DNA of 14,414 bases, taken from NCBI GenBank assembly GCA_021792615.1, contig JAJYUJ010000049.1, positions 1 through 14,414 on the forward strand, read 5' to 3'. Below, piece by piece: positions 1 through 7,770 of the stretch; within the stretch, counting starts at the first letter, position 1; the number at the start of each line of letters is the position of its first letter. The notes under the pieces are model-generated. The model did no database searches. It was not told where the DNA came from and was given only the letters and a program-made list of their open reading frames with translations. The DNA comes from a bacterium. Its GTDB lineage: Bacteria > JAMCPX01. The position numbers were made by a program, and so were the translations under genes.

Positions 1-2
1 TT

Positions 3-413
3 CCGATATCCTTGGGTATCATGCAGATTATGCCGTCAACAGCCTCACGGGTGGCAAAAAGTATAGACCTTACTCCTTTCTCCTCCCAAATACTCATGGA
101 TCCCCAGATAAATTTAGGCATCGGGATATGGTATTTTAAACAGCTTATGATGAAGTATAAAGGTAATTATGTTTTGAGCCTTGCAGCATATAATGCAGGT
201 GAGAAGTCCGTCGACCAGTGGCTGGCACATTCTACGGATTGTAATACGGACGAATTCATAGAGGACATACCATTTCCGGAAACCCGGCATTACGTAAAGA
301 GCATCCTTGCAAATCTCGTCGCCTATTCGACTATATACGGAGGCAGTATCAACCTCGAAAAGCACCTGTACATGGAAGGCAGTTTTTTGAAAAACTGCCT
401 TCCAAAGAAGTAG
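3..413 (+). CDS. Lytic transglycosylase, C-terminal part (5' truncated by window edge)
   Basis: This is the end of a Slt70-like (GH23) soluble lytic transglycosylase, which cleaves the MurNAc-GlcNAc bond of periplasmic peptidoglycan to give 1,6-anhydro ends. The frame is open to the left edge, so the apparent TTG start at 12 is not the true start. Visible family motifs are the GIMQIMPSTA block, the NLGIGIWYF block and LAAYNAG, followed by the IEDIPFPETRHYVKSI segment typical of Slt-type enzymes. The catalytic Glu, in the ES motif that precedes GxMQ, lies just outside the window, so activity cannot be judged here. The last codons are built into a perfect inverted repeat (373-404), and the stop sits 2 nt from the stop of the convergent gene. 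Family assignment is firm; the exact subfamily is not. Confidence 0.9.
   Translation, partial: PISLGIMQIMPSTASRVAKSIDLTPFSSQILMDPQINLGIGIWYFKQLMMKYKGNYVLSLAAYNAGEKSVDQWLAHSTDCNTDEFIEDIPFPETRHYVKSILANLVAYSTIYGGSINLEKHLYMEGSFLKNCLPKK
373..404. terminator. Perfect 15-bp inverted repeat at convergent gene ends, possible bidirectional terminator
   Basis: Arms 373-387 and 390-404 are perfectly complementary (TGGAAGGCAGTTTTT and its complement) with 2 nt between them. The outer 9-10 bp are GC-containing and the centre is a T/A run, so transcripts from either side form the same hairpin. It lies inside the last codons of the transglycosylase, 12 nt from the end of the convergent ferritin-like gene. 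There is no U-run after the stem, so calling it a terminator is an inference from position and symmetry. Confidence 0.45.
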
Positions 414-415
414 GA

Positions 416-934
416 TTACATCTCTACAGAATATTCCATGGTATCAAACCAGAAACCGGTTTTCTTTATGTTGTCAATCTCTGCCTGGATCATGGTGTAA
501 TGTGCTTCTTCCATCTCTGCAAGCCGCTTGAAGGTCGTCTGTATTTCGGGTAATGCCGCATTTTTTGCGTTGGTTGAATAATAATCGACCGCCCTCTGCT
601 CAAGTGCCCGTGCAGTCTCAAGTGCGGACAGTTCGGTTGCATTCGCCTTGCCCATGGTTTGTATATCCTTCTGGCTAATTTTTGGCAGCAACGGTTCTAC
701 GGCCGAACGGTCAATCTCAATGGATTGCCAGCCTTTCTGTGCGATGACATTGTTTATCTGGTTATCCAGAAGTGTCATGTGTCCGAACTCGTCTGTTGCA
801 AGCCGTATGAACATGTTTTTACCACCTATATCTTTTGTCTGACGTGCAAACTTAAGATAGGTTAAAAGTGCTTCTTTCTCAGACTCGTTGGCCCCGCGTA
901 ATACCTTGAGCAACTCTTTATCTCTGTTTTCCAT
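416..934 (-). CDS. Rubrerythrin-like diiron (ferritin-like) protein, 172 aa
   Basis: A four-helix-bundle ferritin-like protein of the rubrerythrin superfamily without a rubredoxin domain. The diiron ligand pattern is complete and symmetric: E19, E49-x2-H52, E112 and E142-x2-H145, with exactly 30 residues between the first and second Glu of each half. Such proteins usually act as peroxidases or in iron/oxidative stress handling in anaerobes; the actual substrate cannot be read from the sequence. There is no signal peptide, so it is probably cytoplasmic. The ATG at 934 is preceded by a strong AGGAGG. It lies 15 nt downstream of another ferritin-like gene (950-1402), and the two almost certainly share one promoter. 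No electron donor domain is fused. Confidence 0.85.
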   Translation of the reverse strand: MENRDKELLKVLRGANESEKEALLTYLKFARQTKDIGGKNMFIRLATDEFGHMTLLDNQINNVIAQKGWQSIEIDRSAVEPLLPKISQKDIQTMGKANATELSALETARALEQRAVDYYSTNAKNAALPEIQTTFKRLAEMEEAHYTMIQAEIDNIKKTGFWFDTMEYSVEM

Positions 935-949
935 TTATTTACCTCCTGT

Positions 950-1402
950 TTAGTCTTCTGTAAGAACGTACGCATCGTACTCCAACTGGAGAGAATCGCG
1001 ATGAGACTGTTCTTCCTTAATAAGCCTGTCGAATACCTTCTGCTGTTCCGGATCTTTAACAATATCCCGGATATCCGTATACAGTTTTGCAGACAGTGTC
1101 TCTCTTTTTATGGCAAGCAAGAGTATCTGCTGATATTCCATATGAAACTGCATATCATTCGGAAATGATTCGTGGATTGAATAGTCATCAATGTTCAGCA
1201 CGGAAAGATCCATGAGCACTTCTTTCGATAACTGCATGCTTTCGAGCTTTTGCTTGTGAATGAGCTCCTGTTTTGCAAGTTGATCGAAAAATGTTTTGGC
1301 GTTCGATGTCTTCGCATTCTTTTTTGCCTCTGTATAGAAGTTATAGGCGTCCAATTCCCGCTCTATGGCGAACTGTACTATGTCTTTATACTGTTTATCC
1401 AT
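950..1402 (-). CDS. Rubrerythrin-like diiron (ferritin-like) protein, 150 aa
   Basis: A second, diverged ferritin-like protein, first gene of a two-gene operon with 416-934. Inferred ligands are E16, E46-x2-H49, E101 and E131-x2-H134, again with 30-residue spacing within each half, as expected for a rubrerythrin-type diiron centre. It has no C-terminal rubredoxin cysteines and no signal peptide. The start was chosen at 1402 rather than 1426, because the ATG at 1402 (MDKQYKDI) is preceded by GAAGGAGAG at good spacing, while the upstream TTG/Leu start has no ribosome binding site. A sigma-70-like promoter lies about 43 nt upstream. A role in peroxide/oxygen defence or iron handling is likely from the family, but not shown. 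Confidence 0.85.
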   Translation of the reverse strand: MDKQYKDIVQFAIERELDAYNFYTEAKKNAKTSNAKTFFDQLAKQELIHKQKLESMQLSKEVLMDLSVLNIDDYSIHESFPNDMQFHMEYQQILLLAIKRETLSAKLYTDIRDIVKDPEQQKVFDRLIKEEQSHRDSLQLEYDAYVLTED

Positions 1403-1444
1403 AAACTCTCCTTCAAAGTTAAGCATCCTTATGAGAATGTAAAG

Positions 1445-1472
1445 AATATAAAATTAAATACAAGACGGTCAA
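1445..1472 (-). promoter_or_regulatory. Sigma-70-like promoter of the diiron-protein operon
   Basis: On the minus strand, a -35 TTGACC (1467-1472) and a -10 TATATT (1445-1450) are separated by 16 nt, in an AT-rich stretch upstream of the start at 1402. No operator palindrome was seen overlapping it. Confidence 0.6.
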
Positions 1473-1522
1473 TAGATTTTTAAATAGGTGTGTTCCTGAG
1501 CCATCCGCCGTGTTTAAGGGGA

Positions 1523-1539
1523 CCGGGAAACAAACCCGG
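1523..1539. repeat. Small GC hairpin downstream of tyrS
   Basis: CCGGG and CCCGG arms flank a 7-nt A-rich (plus strand) loop, 8 nt past the tyrS stop. No U-run follows on the minus strand, so it is only a weak candidate for the tyrS transcript end. Confidence 0.3.
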
Positions 1540-1546
1540 CGTGTAC

Positions 1547-2737
1547 TTATACGAATACAATCTTGACCGGCTTGTTCTTCCCTGCCTGAATGACATACGA
1601 GCCTTTTGTATCTATTTTATAAAAAATATCTTTTACCGGTGAGCCGTTTATGGTAACCCCGCCTCCCTGGATAAGCCGTTTTGCTTCTGTTTTGCTTGGG
1701 GCTGCAGCCGCATCAACCAGGATCTGGTATACAAAAGCCTGCTCACCCGAAGATTTTAGTTTGAATTCCTGGAGTTCGTCGGGTACCTCTTTTCTGGAGA
1801 ATACCTTTTCAAAGGACCCTTGAGCCTGCCGTGCCTCTTCAGAAGAATAAAACCTTTTGCACAGCAGCAATGCAAGCTGTTTTTTTATCTCCATGGGGTT
1901 TATTTTTCTCAGTCTTGCCTGTCCTTTTAATAGTTCTATTTCATCCTGCGGCAGCTCCGTTAGAAGTTCATAGTACGTCCACATCAGTTCATCCGATATA
2001 CTCATGACCTTGCCGTAGATCGTATCTGCGGGCTCATCTATTCCTATATAGTTGCCGTAGGATTTGCTCATCTTCTTTACTCCGTCAAGCCCCGGCAATA
2101 GCGGCATGGTAAGCACAACCTGCGGCTGCTGGCCATAAGCCTCCTGAAGCACCCTGCCGACCAGAAGGTTGAATTTTTGATCCGAGCCCCCGATCTCGAC
2201 ATCCGCTTTCAGCATGACGGAATCGTATCCCTGCATCAGCGGGTAAAGGAGCTCGTGCATGCCGATGGGTTTTTTTTCAGAGTATCTTTTCGTAAAGTCA
2301 TCCCGTTCGAGCAGTCTTGCGACCGTATACCGTGAGGTAAGTTTTATCAATTCCATCATGTCGAATTTCATATACCACTCGGAATTATACCGTACTTCCG
2401 TCTTGCCGGGATCGAGTATCTTGAATGCCTGCATGGTGTACGTCTTTGCATTCTCCTGCACCTGCTCTCTGGTGAGCTGGGGCCTTGTTATCGACACACC
2501 TGTGGGGTCGCCTATCATTGCCGTAAAGTCGCCTATCAGAAAAACAACGGTATGCCCTGCGAGCTGGAAGTGCCTCAGTTTCTCCATGAGGACCGTGTGG
2601 CCCAAATGTATGTCCGCCGAGGTAGGATCAAAGCCGGCCTTGATGCGGAGCGGTCTGTTGGTTGAAAGCCTTTTTTTTAATTCGTTCTCCTGAATAATCT
2701 CAACAGAGCCCTTTTTTATAAGTGAAAAAGATTCCAT
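1547..2737 (-). CDS. tyrS: Tyrosyl-tRNA synthetase
   Basis: Class I aminoacyl-tRNA synthetase that charges tRNA-Tyr with tyrosine in the cytoplasm. From the ATG at 2737 the protein is 396 aa, the usual length for the shorter bacterial TyrRS type. The catalytic core shows [13 protein letters not shown] (HIGH-type motif HLGH at 44-47), the GGSDQ tyrosine-binding segment near 183-187 and KMSKS at 222-226. The C-terminus carries an S4 RNA-binding domain ([19 protein letters not shown]). A longer reading from a TTG at 2770 was rejected, since family members begin near this ATG; however, neither start has a clear Shine-Dalgarno. The gene begins only about 34 nt after the terminator that follows the ferredoxin, leaving little room for its own promoter, so its expression is puzzling (see findings). 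Confidence 0.96.
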   Translation of the reverse strand: MESFSLIKKGSVEIIQENELKKRLSTNRPLRIKAGFDPTSADIHLGHTVLMEKLRHFQLAGHTVVFLIGDFTAMIGDPTGVSITRPQLTREQVQENAKTYTMQAFKILDPGKTEVRYNSEWYMKFDMMELIKLTSRYTVARLLERDDFTKRYSEKKPIGMHELLYPLMQGYDSVMLKADVEIGGSDQKFNLLVGRVLQEAYGQQPQVVLTMPLLPGLDGVKKMSKSYGNYIGIDEPADTIYGKVMSISDELMWTYYELLTELPQDEIELLKGQARLRKINPMEIKKQLALLLCKRFYSSEEARQAQGSFEKVFSRKEVPDELQEFKLKSSGEQAFVYQILVDAAAAPSKTEAKRLIQGGGVTINGSPVKDIFYKIDTKGSYVIQAGKNKPVKIVFV

Positions 2738-2770
2738 AACTATGGTGAATAGATTTACAATTTTAAGCAA

Positions 2771-2799
2771 TAAAAAAGGACGGTCTTGAGCGGCCGTCC
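2771..2799 (-). terminator. Rho-independent terminator after the ferredoxin gene
   Basis: On the minus strand GGACGGCC and GACCGTCC (one G-T wobble) form an 8-bp stem with a 6-nt loop, followed at once by six U (2772-2777). It lies 10 nt past the ferredoxin stop and ends the rpsB-to-ferredoxin direction of transcription. The plus-strand side also has a CTTTT after the stem. It is also the leader region of tyrS, so an attenuator role is possible. Confidence 0.75.
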
Positions 2800-2808
2800 T
2801 CTTTTCGT

Positions 2809-4231
<1,423 letters not shown>

Positions 4232-4789
4232 CTATACCTCCATGAGTTCCTTATTTTTTTTCTCGGCGAGTTCATCTATCTTCTTCATATGTTCATCGGT
4301 AATAGTCTGGACCTTCTTCTGCAGCGTTTTTGACTCGTCTTCGGTGAGCTGTTTATCTTTTTCCGACTTTTTAAAATCGTCAATGGCCACACGCCGGATG
4401 TTTCTGATCGATACCCTTGCCTCTTCCAGCATCTTTCCTATTACCCTGGTAAGGTCCTTCCTTCTTTCCTCCGTTAACGGTGGAATTGCTATCCGGACAA
4501 CCTTACCGTCATTTATTGGAGTTAACCCGAGATCCGATGCAAGGATTGCCTTTTCGATCAAACCGATTGCCTTGACGTCCCACGGTTGTATGACTATCTG
4601 TCTCGGGTCCGGTGTCGATACCGAAGCCATCTGGCTGATCGGTGTCAGGGTGCCGTAGTAATCGACTTTTACGATGTCCAGTATCGAAACGGATGCCCTG
4701 CCTGTCCTGAGCTTGGAAAGTTCGTTTTTGAATGCTGCAATGGTCTTTTCCATCTTATCTTTTGCACTGTGCAGTGTCTTCTCATCCAT
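4232..4789 (-). CDS. frr: Ribosome recycling factor
   Basis: RRF, which with EF-G splits post-termination ribosomes in the cytoplasm. From the ATG at 4789 the protein is 185 aa, the standard length. Conserved blocks are visible: LRTGRAS near 30, YYGTLTPISQMASV, KAILASDLGLTP, PPLTEERRKDL and VSIRNIRRVA. The GTG at 4798, three codons upstream, overlaps the pyrH stop but sits directly against the Shine-Dalgarno; GGAAGG is 8 nt ahead of the ATG at 4789, so that start is preferred. Third gene after tsf and pyrH in the usual order. Its last codons (ATGGAGGTATAG) double as the ribosome binding site of the downstream amidohydrolase, and the two frames are identical across the TAG. Confidence 0.97.
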   Translation of the reverse strand: MDEKTLHSAKDKMEKTIAAFKNELSKLRTGRASVSILDIVKVDYYGTLTPISQMASVSTPDPRQIVIQPWDVKAIGLIEKAILASDLGLTPINDGKVVRIAIPPLTEERRKDLTRVIGKMLEEARVSIRNIRRVAIDDFKKSEKDKQLTEDESKTLQKKVQTITDEHMKKIDELAEKKNKELMEV

Positions 4790-4794
4790 GGTTT

Positions 4795-5517
4795 TCACCT
4801 TCCTGTAATAAGCGTTCCTACCTTCTCACCGAGGACTATTCTTTTTATGTTGTCCTTTATGTTAATGTCAAAAACGATTATGGGAAAATTATTGTCCATG
4901 CTCAAGGATATGGCGGTTGAATCCATCACCTTCAACCCGCGTTTCAAAACATCTATATATTTCATTTGATCGAACTTTACGGCGGATTTGACGATATTCG
5001 GGTCTGCATCATATACGCCGTCGACCTTTGTCGCTTTCATCAATATATCCGCTTTTATCTCTATTGCCCTGAGTGCCGCAGCAGTATCCGTCGTAAAATA
5101 GGGATTGCCGGTGCCCGCGGCAAAGATAACAACACGACCTTTCTCAAGGTGGCGCATTGCTCTTCTGCGGATGTAGGGTTCTGCTACTTCATGCATCTCT
5201 ATGGCCGTCTGTACCCTTGTAGGGACATTGTGATGTTCCAATACATCCTGGAGTGCTATGGCATTGATGATCGTCGAAAGCATACCCATATAATCCGCGG
5301 TTGCCCGGTCTATCCCGATTTCGTGCGATACACCGTCACCCCTTATGATGTTCCCGCCTCCTATCACCATGGCTACCTGGACCCCAAGGCCGGTAATCTC
5401 CTTAATCTGCTCTGCTATGCCTCTCAGCGTCTCGGACGCAAAGCCTGCACCCTTTTCACCGCCAAGGATTTCGCCGCTCAGTTTCAACAATATTCTTTTA
5501 TACTTAAGGTTATCCAT
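4795..5517 (-). CDS. pyrH: UMP kinase
   Basis: Bacterial UMP kinase (amino acid kinase fold, hexameric), which phosphorylates UMP to UDP in pyrimidine nucleotide synthesis. 240 aa, normal length. Motifs: RILLKLSGE near the N-terminus (phosphate-binding Lys), [10 protein letters not shown], the [12 protein letters not shown] helix, [19 protein letters not shown] (nucleotide-binding), [13 protein letters not shown] and the C-terminal GTLITG. It follows the tsf stop by 6 nt; the Shine-Dalgarno is weak (GAAAAAGA), which suggests translational coupling to tsf. Its stop overlaps the alternative GTG of frr. Confidence 0.97.
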   Translation of the reverse strand: MDNLKYKRILLKLSGEILGGEKGAGFASETLRGIAEQIKEITGLGVQVAMVIGGGNIIRGDGVSHEIGIDRATADYMGMLSTIINAIALQDVLEHHNVPTRVQTAIEMHEVAEPYIRRRAMRHLEKGRVVIFAAGTGNPYFTTDTAAALRAIEIKADILMKATKVDGVYDADPNIVKSAVKFDQMKYIDVLKRGLKVMDSTAISLSMDNNFPIIVFDINIKDNIKRIVLGEKVGTLITGR

Positions 5518-5523
5518 TCTTTT

Positions 5524-6132
5524 TCAGGATTTTGCGGTCTCTCCGATCTGGTATCTGGCAAACCGTCTTATAATAATGTTTTCTCCGACCTTGGCTATCA
5601 TGGATTTCAGCAGATCGCCTATCACGACATTCGGGTCTCTTATGTAGCTCTGCTCGAGCAGGCAGACTTCTTTGTAGAATTTTTCAAGCTTTCCCTGGAC
5701 CATTTTCTCTATGACCGGGGCAGGTTTGCCGGATGTCTTCGATTGCTCGGCGTAGATCTCCTTCTCTTTTTCAACAATAGCGGCAGGAACCGATTCTCTG
5801 TCGACATACAGGGGGTTTGCCGCAGCTATCTGCATGGCTATATCTTTGGCGAATATTTTAAAATCCTGGGTTCTTGCGACGAAATCAGTCTCGCAGTTAA
5901 TCTCAACCATCACGCCTATTTTGCTCCCCGCATGGATATAAGCCTCGATAACGCCTTCTATAGCAGTTCTTCCGATTTTCTTGGACGCGGATGCAATACC
6001 TTTCTTTCTCAGTATGTCAACGGCTTTATCGAAATTACCGCCCGCCTCATTCAGAGCGCTCTTGCACTCCATGATACCTGCACCGGTCTTTTCCCTTAAC
6101 GTTTTAACCATTTCAGCAGTTACTTCTGCCAT
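5524..6132 (-). CDS. tsf: Translation elongation factor Ts (short form)
   Basis: Nucleotide exchange factor for EF-Tu. The N-terminal UBA-like domain ([19 protein letters not shown], residues about 9-27) and the core signatures [24 protein letters not shown] are clear. At 202 aa it is the short form found in many bacteria, lacking the longer C-terminal subdomains of the 283-aa E. coli protein; it ends in a conserved-looking [10 protein letters not shown] tail, so it is not truncated by a frameshift. The start at 6132 has GAAGGAG 9 nt upstream. It is preceded by a 158-nt gap after rpsB that holds several possible hairpins, suggesting regulated read-through from rpsB. Confidence 0.97.
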   Translation of the reverse strand: MAEVTAEMVKTLREKTGAGIMECKSALNEAGGNFDKAVDILRKKGIASASKKIGRTAIEGVIEAYIHAGSKIGVMVEINCETDFVARTQDFKIFAKDIAMQIAAANPLYVDRESVPAAIVEKEKEIYAEQSKTSGKPAPVIEKMVQGKLEKFYKEVCLLEQSYIRDPNVVIGDLLKSMIAKVGENIIIRRFARYQIGETAKS

Positions 6133-6176
6133 CTTCGTGTGCTCCTTCTCGTACTTTTTATTTACAGGAGAAAATC

Positions 6177-6197
6177 ATTCCGTGTTTGTTACGGAAT
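6177..6197 (-). promoter_or_regulatory. Hairpin in the tsf leader
   Basis: ATTCCGT (6177-6183) and ACGGAAT (6191-6197) pair perfectly around a 7-nt loop; on the minus strand the stem is followed by GATTTTC. The right part overlaps a 12-bp perfect palindrome, ACGGAATTCCGT (6191-6202). It lies about 30 nt upstream of the tsf ribosome binding site. Its role is unknown; it may belong to an attenuation system with 6244-6263. Confidence 0.4.
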
Positions 6198-6243
6198 TCC
6201 GTCTCCTTCTTTCTGAAATTCGTGTTTTCTCCGAGGAATGAAA

Positions 6244-6263
6244 GAACACGGCAATTCGTGTTC
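6244..6263 (-). terminator. Hairpin after rpsB, weak or conditional terminator
   Basis: GAACACG and CGTGTTC form a perfect 7-bp stem with a 6-nt loop, 27 nt past the rpsB stop. On the minus strand it is followed by UUUCAUU, a poor U-run. CGTGTTC can also pair with AACACG copies further downstream (complements of 6221-6226 and 6181-6186), so the structure may be switchable. A partial terminator between rpsB and tsf is known in E. coli; here it is inferred. Confidence 0.45.
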
Positions 6264-6290
6264 AAACTCCTCCGGTCTCACTGTTGCCGA

Positions 6291-7100
6291 CTAAAATTCG
6301 TCCGGTACATCAAGCTGTTTTTCTTCTCCGGTTGCCTCTGCGGGCGTTTCCGCTGCCTGGGGGGTCGCTGCCGCTGCTTCTTGCTGTACATCCTCTGTCT
6401 TCGGCATTTTATCGCTCCGGATCTTTGCACCTTCAAGGCATGCATCGGCTATCTTGGAAGTGAGCAGCTTGATTGCCCTTATTGCATCATCGTTTGCGGG
6501 TATGGGATGTTCGATGACCTCGGGGTTGCAATTTGTGTCGACGATACCGACAATGGGAATGCCGAGCTTATTGGCTTCTTTCACTGCGATCCCCTCATGG
6601 TTTGTATCAACGACAAACATCATGTGAGGAAGTTTTTTCATATTCCTTACTCCGCCCAGGTACTTTATCAGCTTTTCTTTTTCCTTGGTAAGCTGCATCT
6701 GCTCTTTTTTAGTGAGCTTCTCGAACGTACCATCTGTCTGCATTTTTTCGATCGTCTCAAGCCTTGACAGGTTACTCCTGATCGTTTTGAAGTTTGTCAG
6801 CATACCGCCGAGCCACCGGATGTTGACATAAAACATACCGGCTCGCTCCGCTTCCTCTTTGATGGACTCCTGTGCCTGTTTCTTTGTCCCGACAAAAAGA
6901 ATTGTCCCGCCTTCTCCAACCGTTTTTACGACAACTTCGTAGGCGGCTTTCAATGCCTCGAGCGTTTTCTGAAGATCTATTATGTAGATCTTGTTCCTTG
7001 CTTCAAAGATGAACGGCTTCATCTTTGGGTCCCACCTGTTTGTCTGGTGGCCGAAATGTACCCCTGCTTCAAGCAGGTCTTTCATTGTTACGTCAAACAT
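6291..7100 (-). CDS. rpsB: 30S ribosomal protein S2
   Basis: Component of the small ribosomal subunit. The start at 7100 ([19 protein letters not shown]) has GGAGG 6 nt upstream; an in-frame reading from 7139 would add 13 residues unlike S2. Conserved blocks: [47 protein letters not shown], and [14 protein letters not shown] near residue 190. The protein is 269 aa, longer than the 241 aa of E. coli because of an acidic, Ala/Pro/Glu-rich, probably disordered tail (about residues 233-269). It is first in the rpsB-tsf-pyrH-frr order, with a candidate promoter at 7205-7235 and a leader of roughly 100 nt that could bear S2 autoregulation. Confidence 0.98.
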   Translation of the reverse strand: MFDVTMKDLLEAGVHFGHQTNRWDPKMKPFIFEARNKIYIIDLQKTLEALKAAYEVVVKTVGEGGTILFVGTKKQAQESIKEEAERAGMFYVNIRWLGGMLTNFKTIRSNLSRLETIEKMQTDGTFEKLTKKEQMQLTKEKEKLIKYLGGVRNMKKLPHMMFVVDTNHEGIAVKEANKLGIPIVGIVDTNCNPEVIEHPIPANDDAIRAIKLLTSKIADACLEGAKIRSDKMPKTEDVQQEAAAATPQAAETPAEATGEEKQLDVPDEF

Positions 7101-7198
7101 GTTTTTCCTCCATGGTTTTTTTCTTCCACCCGCAGTCAACTCGGCAGCAAGACTCTTAAAAGCACCCTTGCGCCAATATGCAGGTGTGTTTTTTAGTT
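7101..7198 (-). promoter_or_regulatory. rpsB 5' leader, possible S2 autoregulatory region
   Basis: About 98 nt between the candidate promoter and the rpsB ATG. It contains a weak stem GCAAG...CTTGC and G-rich segments before the GGAGG. In many proteobacteria S2 binds its own leader; no specific consensus could be matched by eye, so this is positional inference only. Confidence 0.3.
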
Positions 7199-7204
7199 AG
7201 TCAA

Positions 7205-7235
7205 ATTATATTGCATACTTAATTATAATATTCAA
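7205..7235 (-). promoter_or_regulatory. Candidate promoter of the rpsB operon
   Basis: On the minus strand, a perfect -10 TATAAT (7205-7210) lies in a very AT-rich stretch. The best -35 is TTGAAT (7230-7235), at a long 19-nt spacing. A second TATAAT-like sequence lies within the spacer. It sits about 105 nt ahead of the rpsB start, as expected for a ribosomal protein leader. Confidence 0.5.
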
Positions 7236-7247
7236 GCAATATCTTCG

Positions 7248-7302
7248 GTTCGCGCCGCCCCAACATTCCCGTCCCGCCAACGGCGGGAGGGTCAAGGCGA
7301 AC
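7248..7302. repeat. REP-like two-part GC hairpin
   Basis: The outer stem GTTCGC (7248-7253) pairs with GCGAAC (7297-7302). The inner stem TCCCGCC (7272-7278) pairs with GGCGGGA (7282-7288) around a 3-nt loop. It is GC-rich against AT-rich surroundings, which is typical of repetitive extragenic palindromes. Copy number elsewhere in the genome is unknown. Confidence 0.5.
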
Positions 7303-7351
7303 TATGCGATTAACCCGAAAAATACGATTGTAAAATAAGGAGGTTTATGCA

Positions 7352-7429
7352 ATGAGCGATAATCCCGCGTCAGATAAAGGTATTCTTCGAAAATCCGATG
7401 AGGAAACCATACCTGGTAATTGCATATAA
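7352..7429 (+). CDS. Possible 25-codon small ORF inside the inverted repeat
   Basis: An ATG 8 nt after a perfect AAGGAGG opens a 25-codon frame (begins MSDNPASDKG) that ends at TAA just before the nested element. No family is recognised. The peptide is hydrophilic with no membrane segment. The ribosome binding site belongs to the block repeated in the other arm, where no ATG follows. It could be the 5' remnant of a gene once carried by the element, interrupted when the nested MITE inserted, or chance. Translation is unproven. Confidence 0.3.
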   Translation: MSDNPASDKGILRKSDEETIPGNCI

Positions 7430-7525
7430 ACCCCGTTGGAAATGTCAGAATAATACAGATTTTTTTATAATAAATTTTCAATCTATTGTCGTACAAATTA
7501 TCATCTGCTGAGTTTCTAACGGGGT
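7430..7525. repeat. 96-bp MITE-like element with ACCCCGTT ends
   Basis: It begins ACCCCGTTGGAAA and ends with the complement of ACCCCGTTAGAAA; the similarity continues inward through TCAG on both sides. The interior is very AT-rich (runs of T/A around 7461-7480). No ORF and no transposase. Short palindromic elements with such ends are plausible non-autonomous repeats; the family name is not known to me. Confidence 0.5.
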
Positions 7526-7539
7526 AAACATACACAGGA

Positions 7540-7578
7540 CTGAAATCTCGTTTCTCTATGGAAATGTTTAGATTTCAG
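7540..7578. repeat. Hairpin within the right arm of the large repeat
   Basis: CTGAAATCT (7540-7548) and AGATTTCAG (7570-7578) are perfectly complementary; inside them TTTC and GAAA can extend the stem after small internal loops. Confidence 0.5.
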
Positions 7579-7650
7579 GTGGATCGCGGGATTGAGCGAA
7601 TAAGTAAACCTCCTTATTGCATTTTTCGGGTTAACATGTTCGATACCAAC

Positions 7651-7684
7651 GAAGAAGCCACGCTGTTTACAGCGTGGCTTCTTC
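7651..7684. terminator. Perfect 15-bp hairpin, possible terminator upstream of the PilZ gene
   Basis: GAAGAAGCCACGCTG (7651-7665) and its exact complement (7670-7684) are separated by TTTA. On the plus strand the stem is followed by a T-rich AATTTCTCTT, though not a clean U-run. It would insulate the PilZ gene from transcription coming out of the repeat region. It could equally be another mobile palindrome. Confidence 0.45.
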
Positions 7685-7770
7685 AATTTCTCTTGTCGCA
7701 TAGTATGCTTTATCGGGACAGCGGTTTTTTCTTGCAAAGTAGCTCCCGTTGTGTAATTTGTATATCATAT

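Larger units (their letters stand above)
7298..7642. repeat. 345-bp imperfect inverted repeat, MITE-like or remnant of a mobile element
   Basis: The two ends share, in inverted orientation and in the same order, CGAAC...ATG, TTAACCCGAAAAAT (7310-7323 vs 7621-7634), AATAAGGAGGTTTA (7334-7347 vs 7605-7618) and AATCCCGCG (7361-7369 vs 7585-7593). The spacers between the blocks differ in length, so the arms have diverged by indels while the blocks stayed identical. Both arms read inward and both carry a ribosome-binding-site core. No target-site duplication was found at the ends. It may be a non-autonomous element or two facing copies of a genomic repeat. Confidence 0.6.
7236..7770. other. Gene-poor divergent intergenic region packed with inverted repeats
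   Basis: About 535 bp between the divergent rpsB and PilZ genes. It holds, in order: a REP-like hairpin (7248-7302), a 345-bp imperfect inverted repeat (7298-7642) enclosing a 96-bp MITE-like element (7430-7525) and a hairpin (7540-7578), and a perfect 15-bp hairpin (7651-7684). One short ORF (7352-7429) has a perfect ribosome binding site. No protein-family match was recognised in any frame. The region looks like an accumulation site for non-autonomous repeats. Confidence 0.7.

Noticed and set aside
2738-2808. T-box riboswitch ahead of tyrS
   Set aside because: The leader is only tens of bases long and lacks a T-box core; only a simple terminator is visible.
4966-6099. A 377-codon open frame on the plus strand
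   Set aside because: It is antisense to pyrH and tsf, which are unmistakable, and its translation is Cys/Tyr/His-rich without any family motif.
6186-6767. A 193-codon open frame on the plus strand
   Set aside because: It is antisense to rpsB and shows only Phe/Cys-rich, low-meaning translation.
7101-7139. An N-terminally extended rpsB start at 7139
   Set aside because: The extension is unlike S2, and the GGAGG lies inside it, correctly spaced for the ATG at 7100.
7298-7642. Target-site duplication flanking the large inverted repeat
   Set aside because: The flanks were compared by eye and no convincing direct repeat was present, so recent transposition is not claimed.
7302-7737. Short minus-strand open frames of 73-77 codons in the repeat island
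   Set aside because: They simply translate the inverted repeats, lack a ribosome binding site at their starts and resemble no family.
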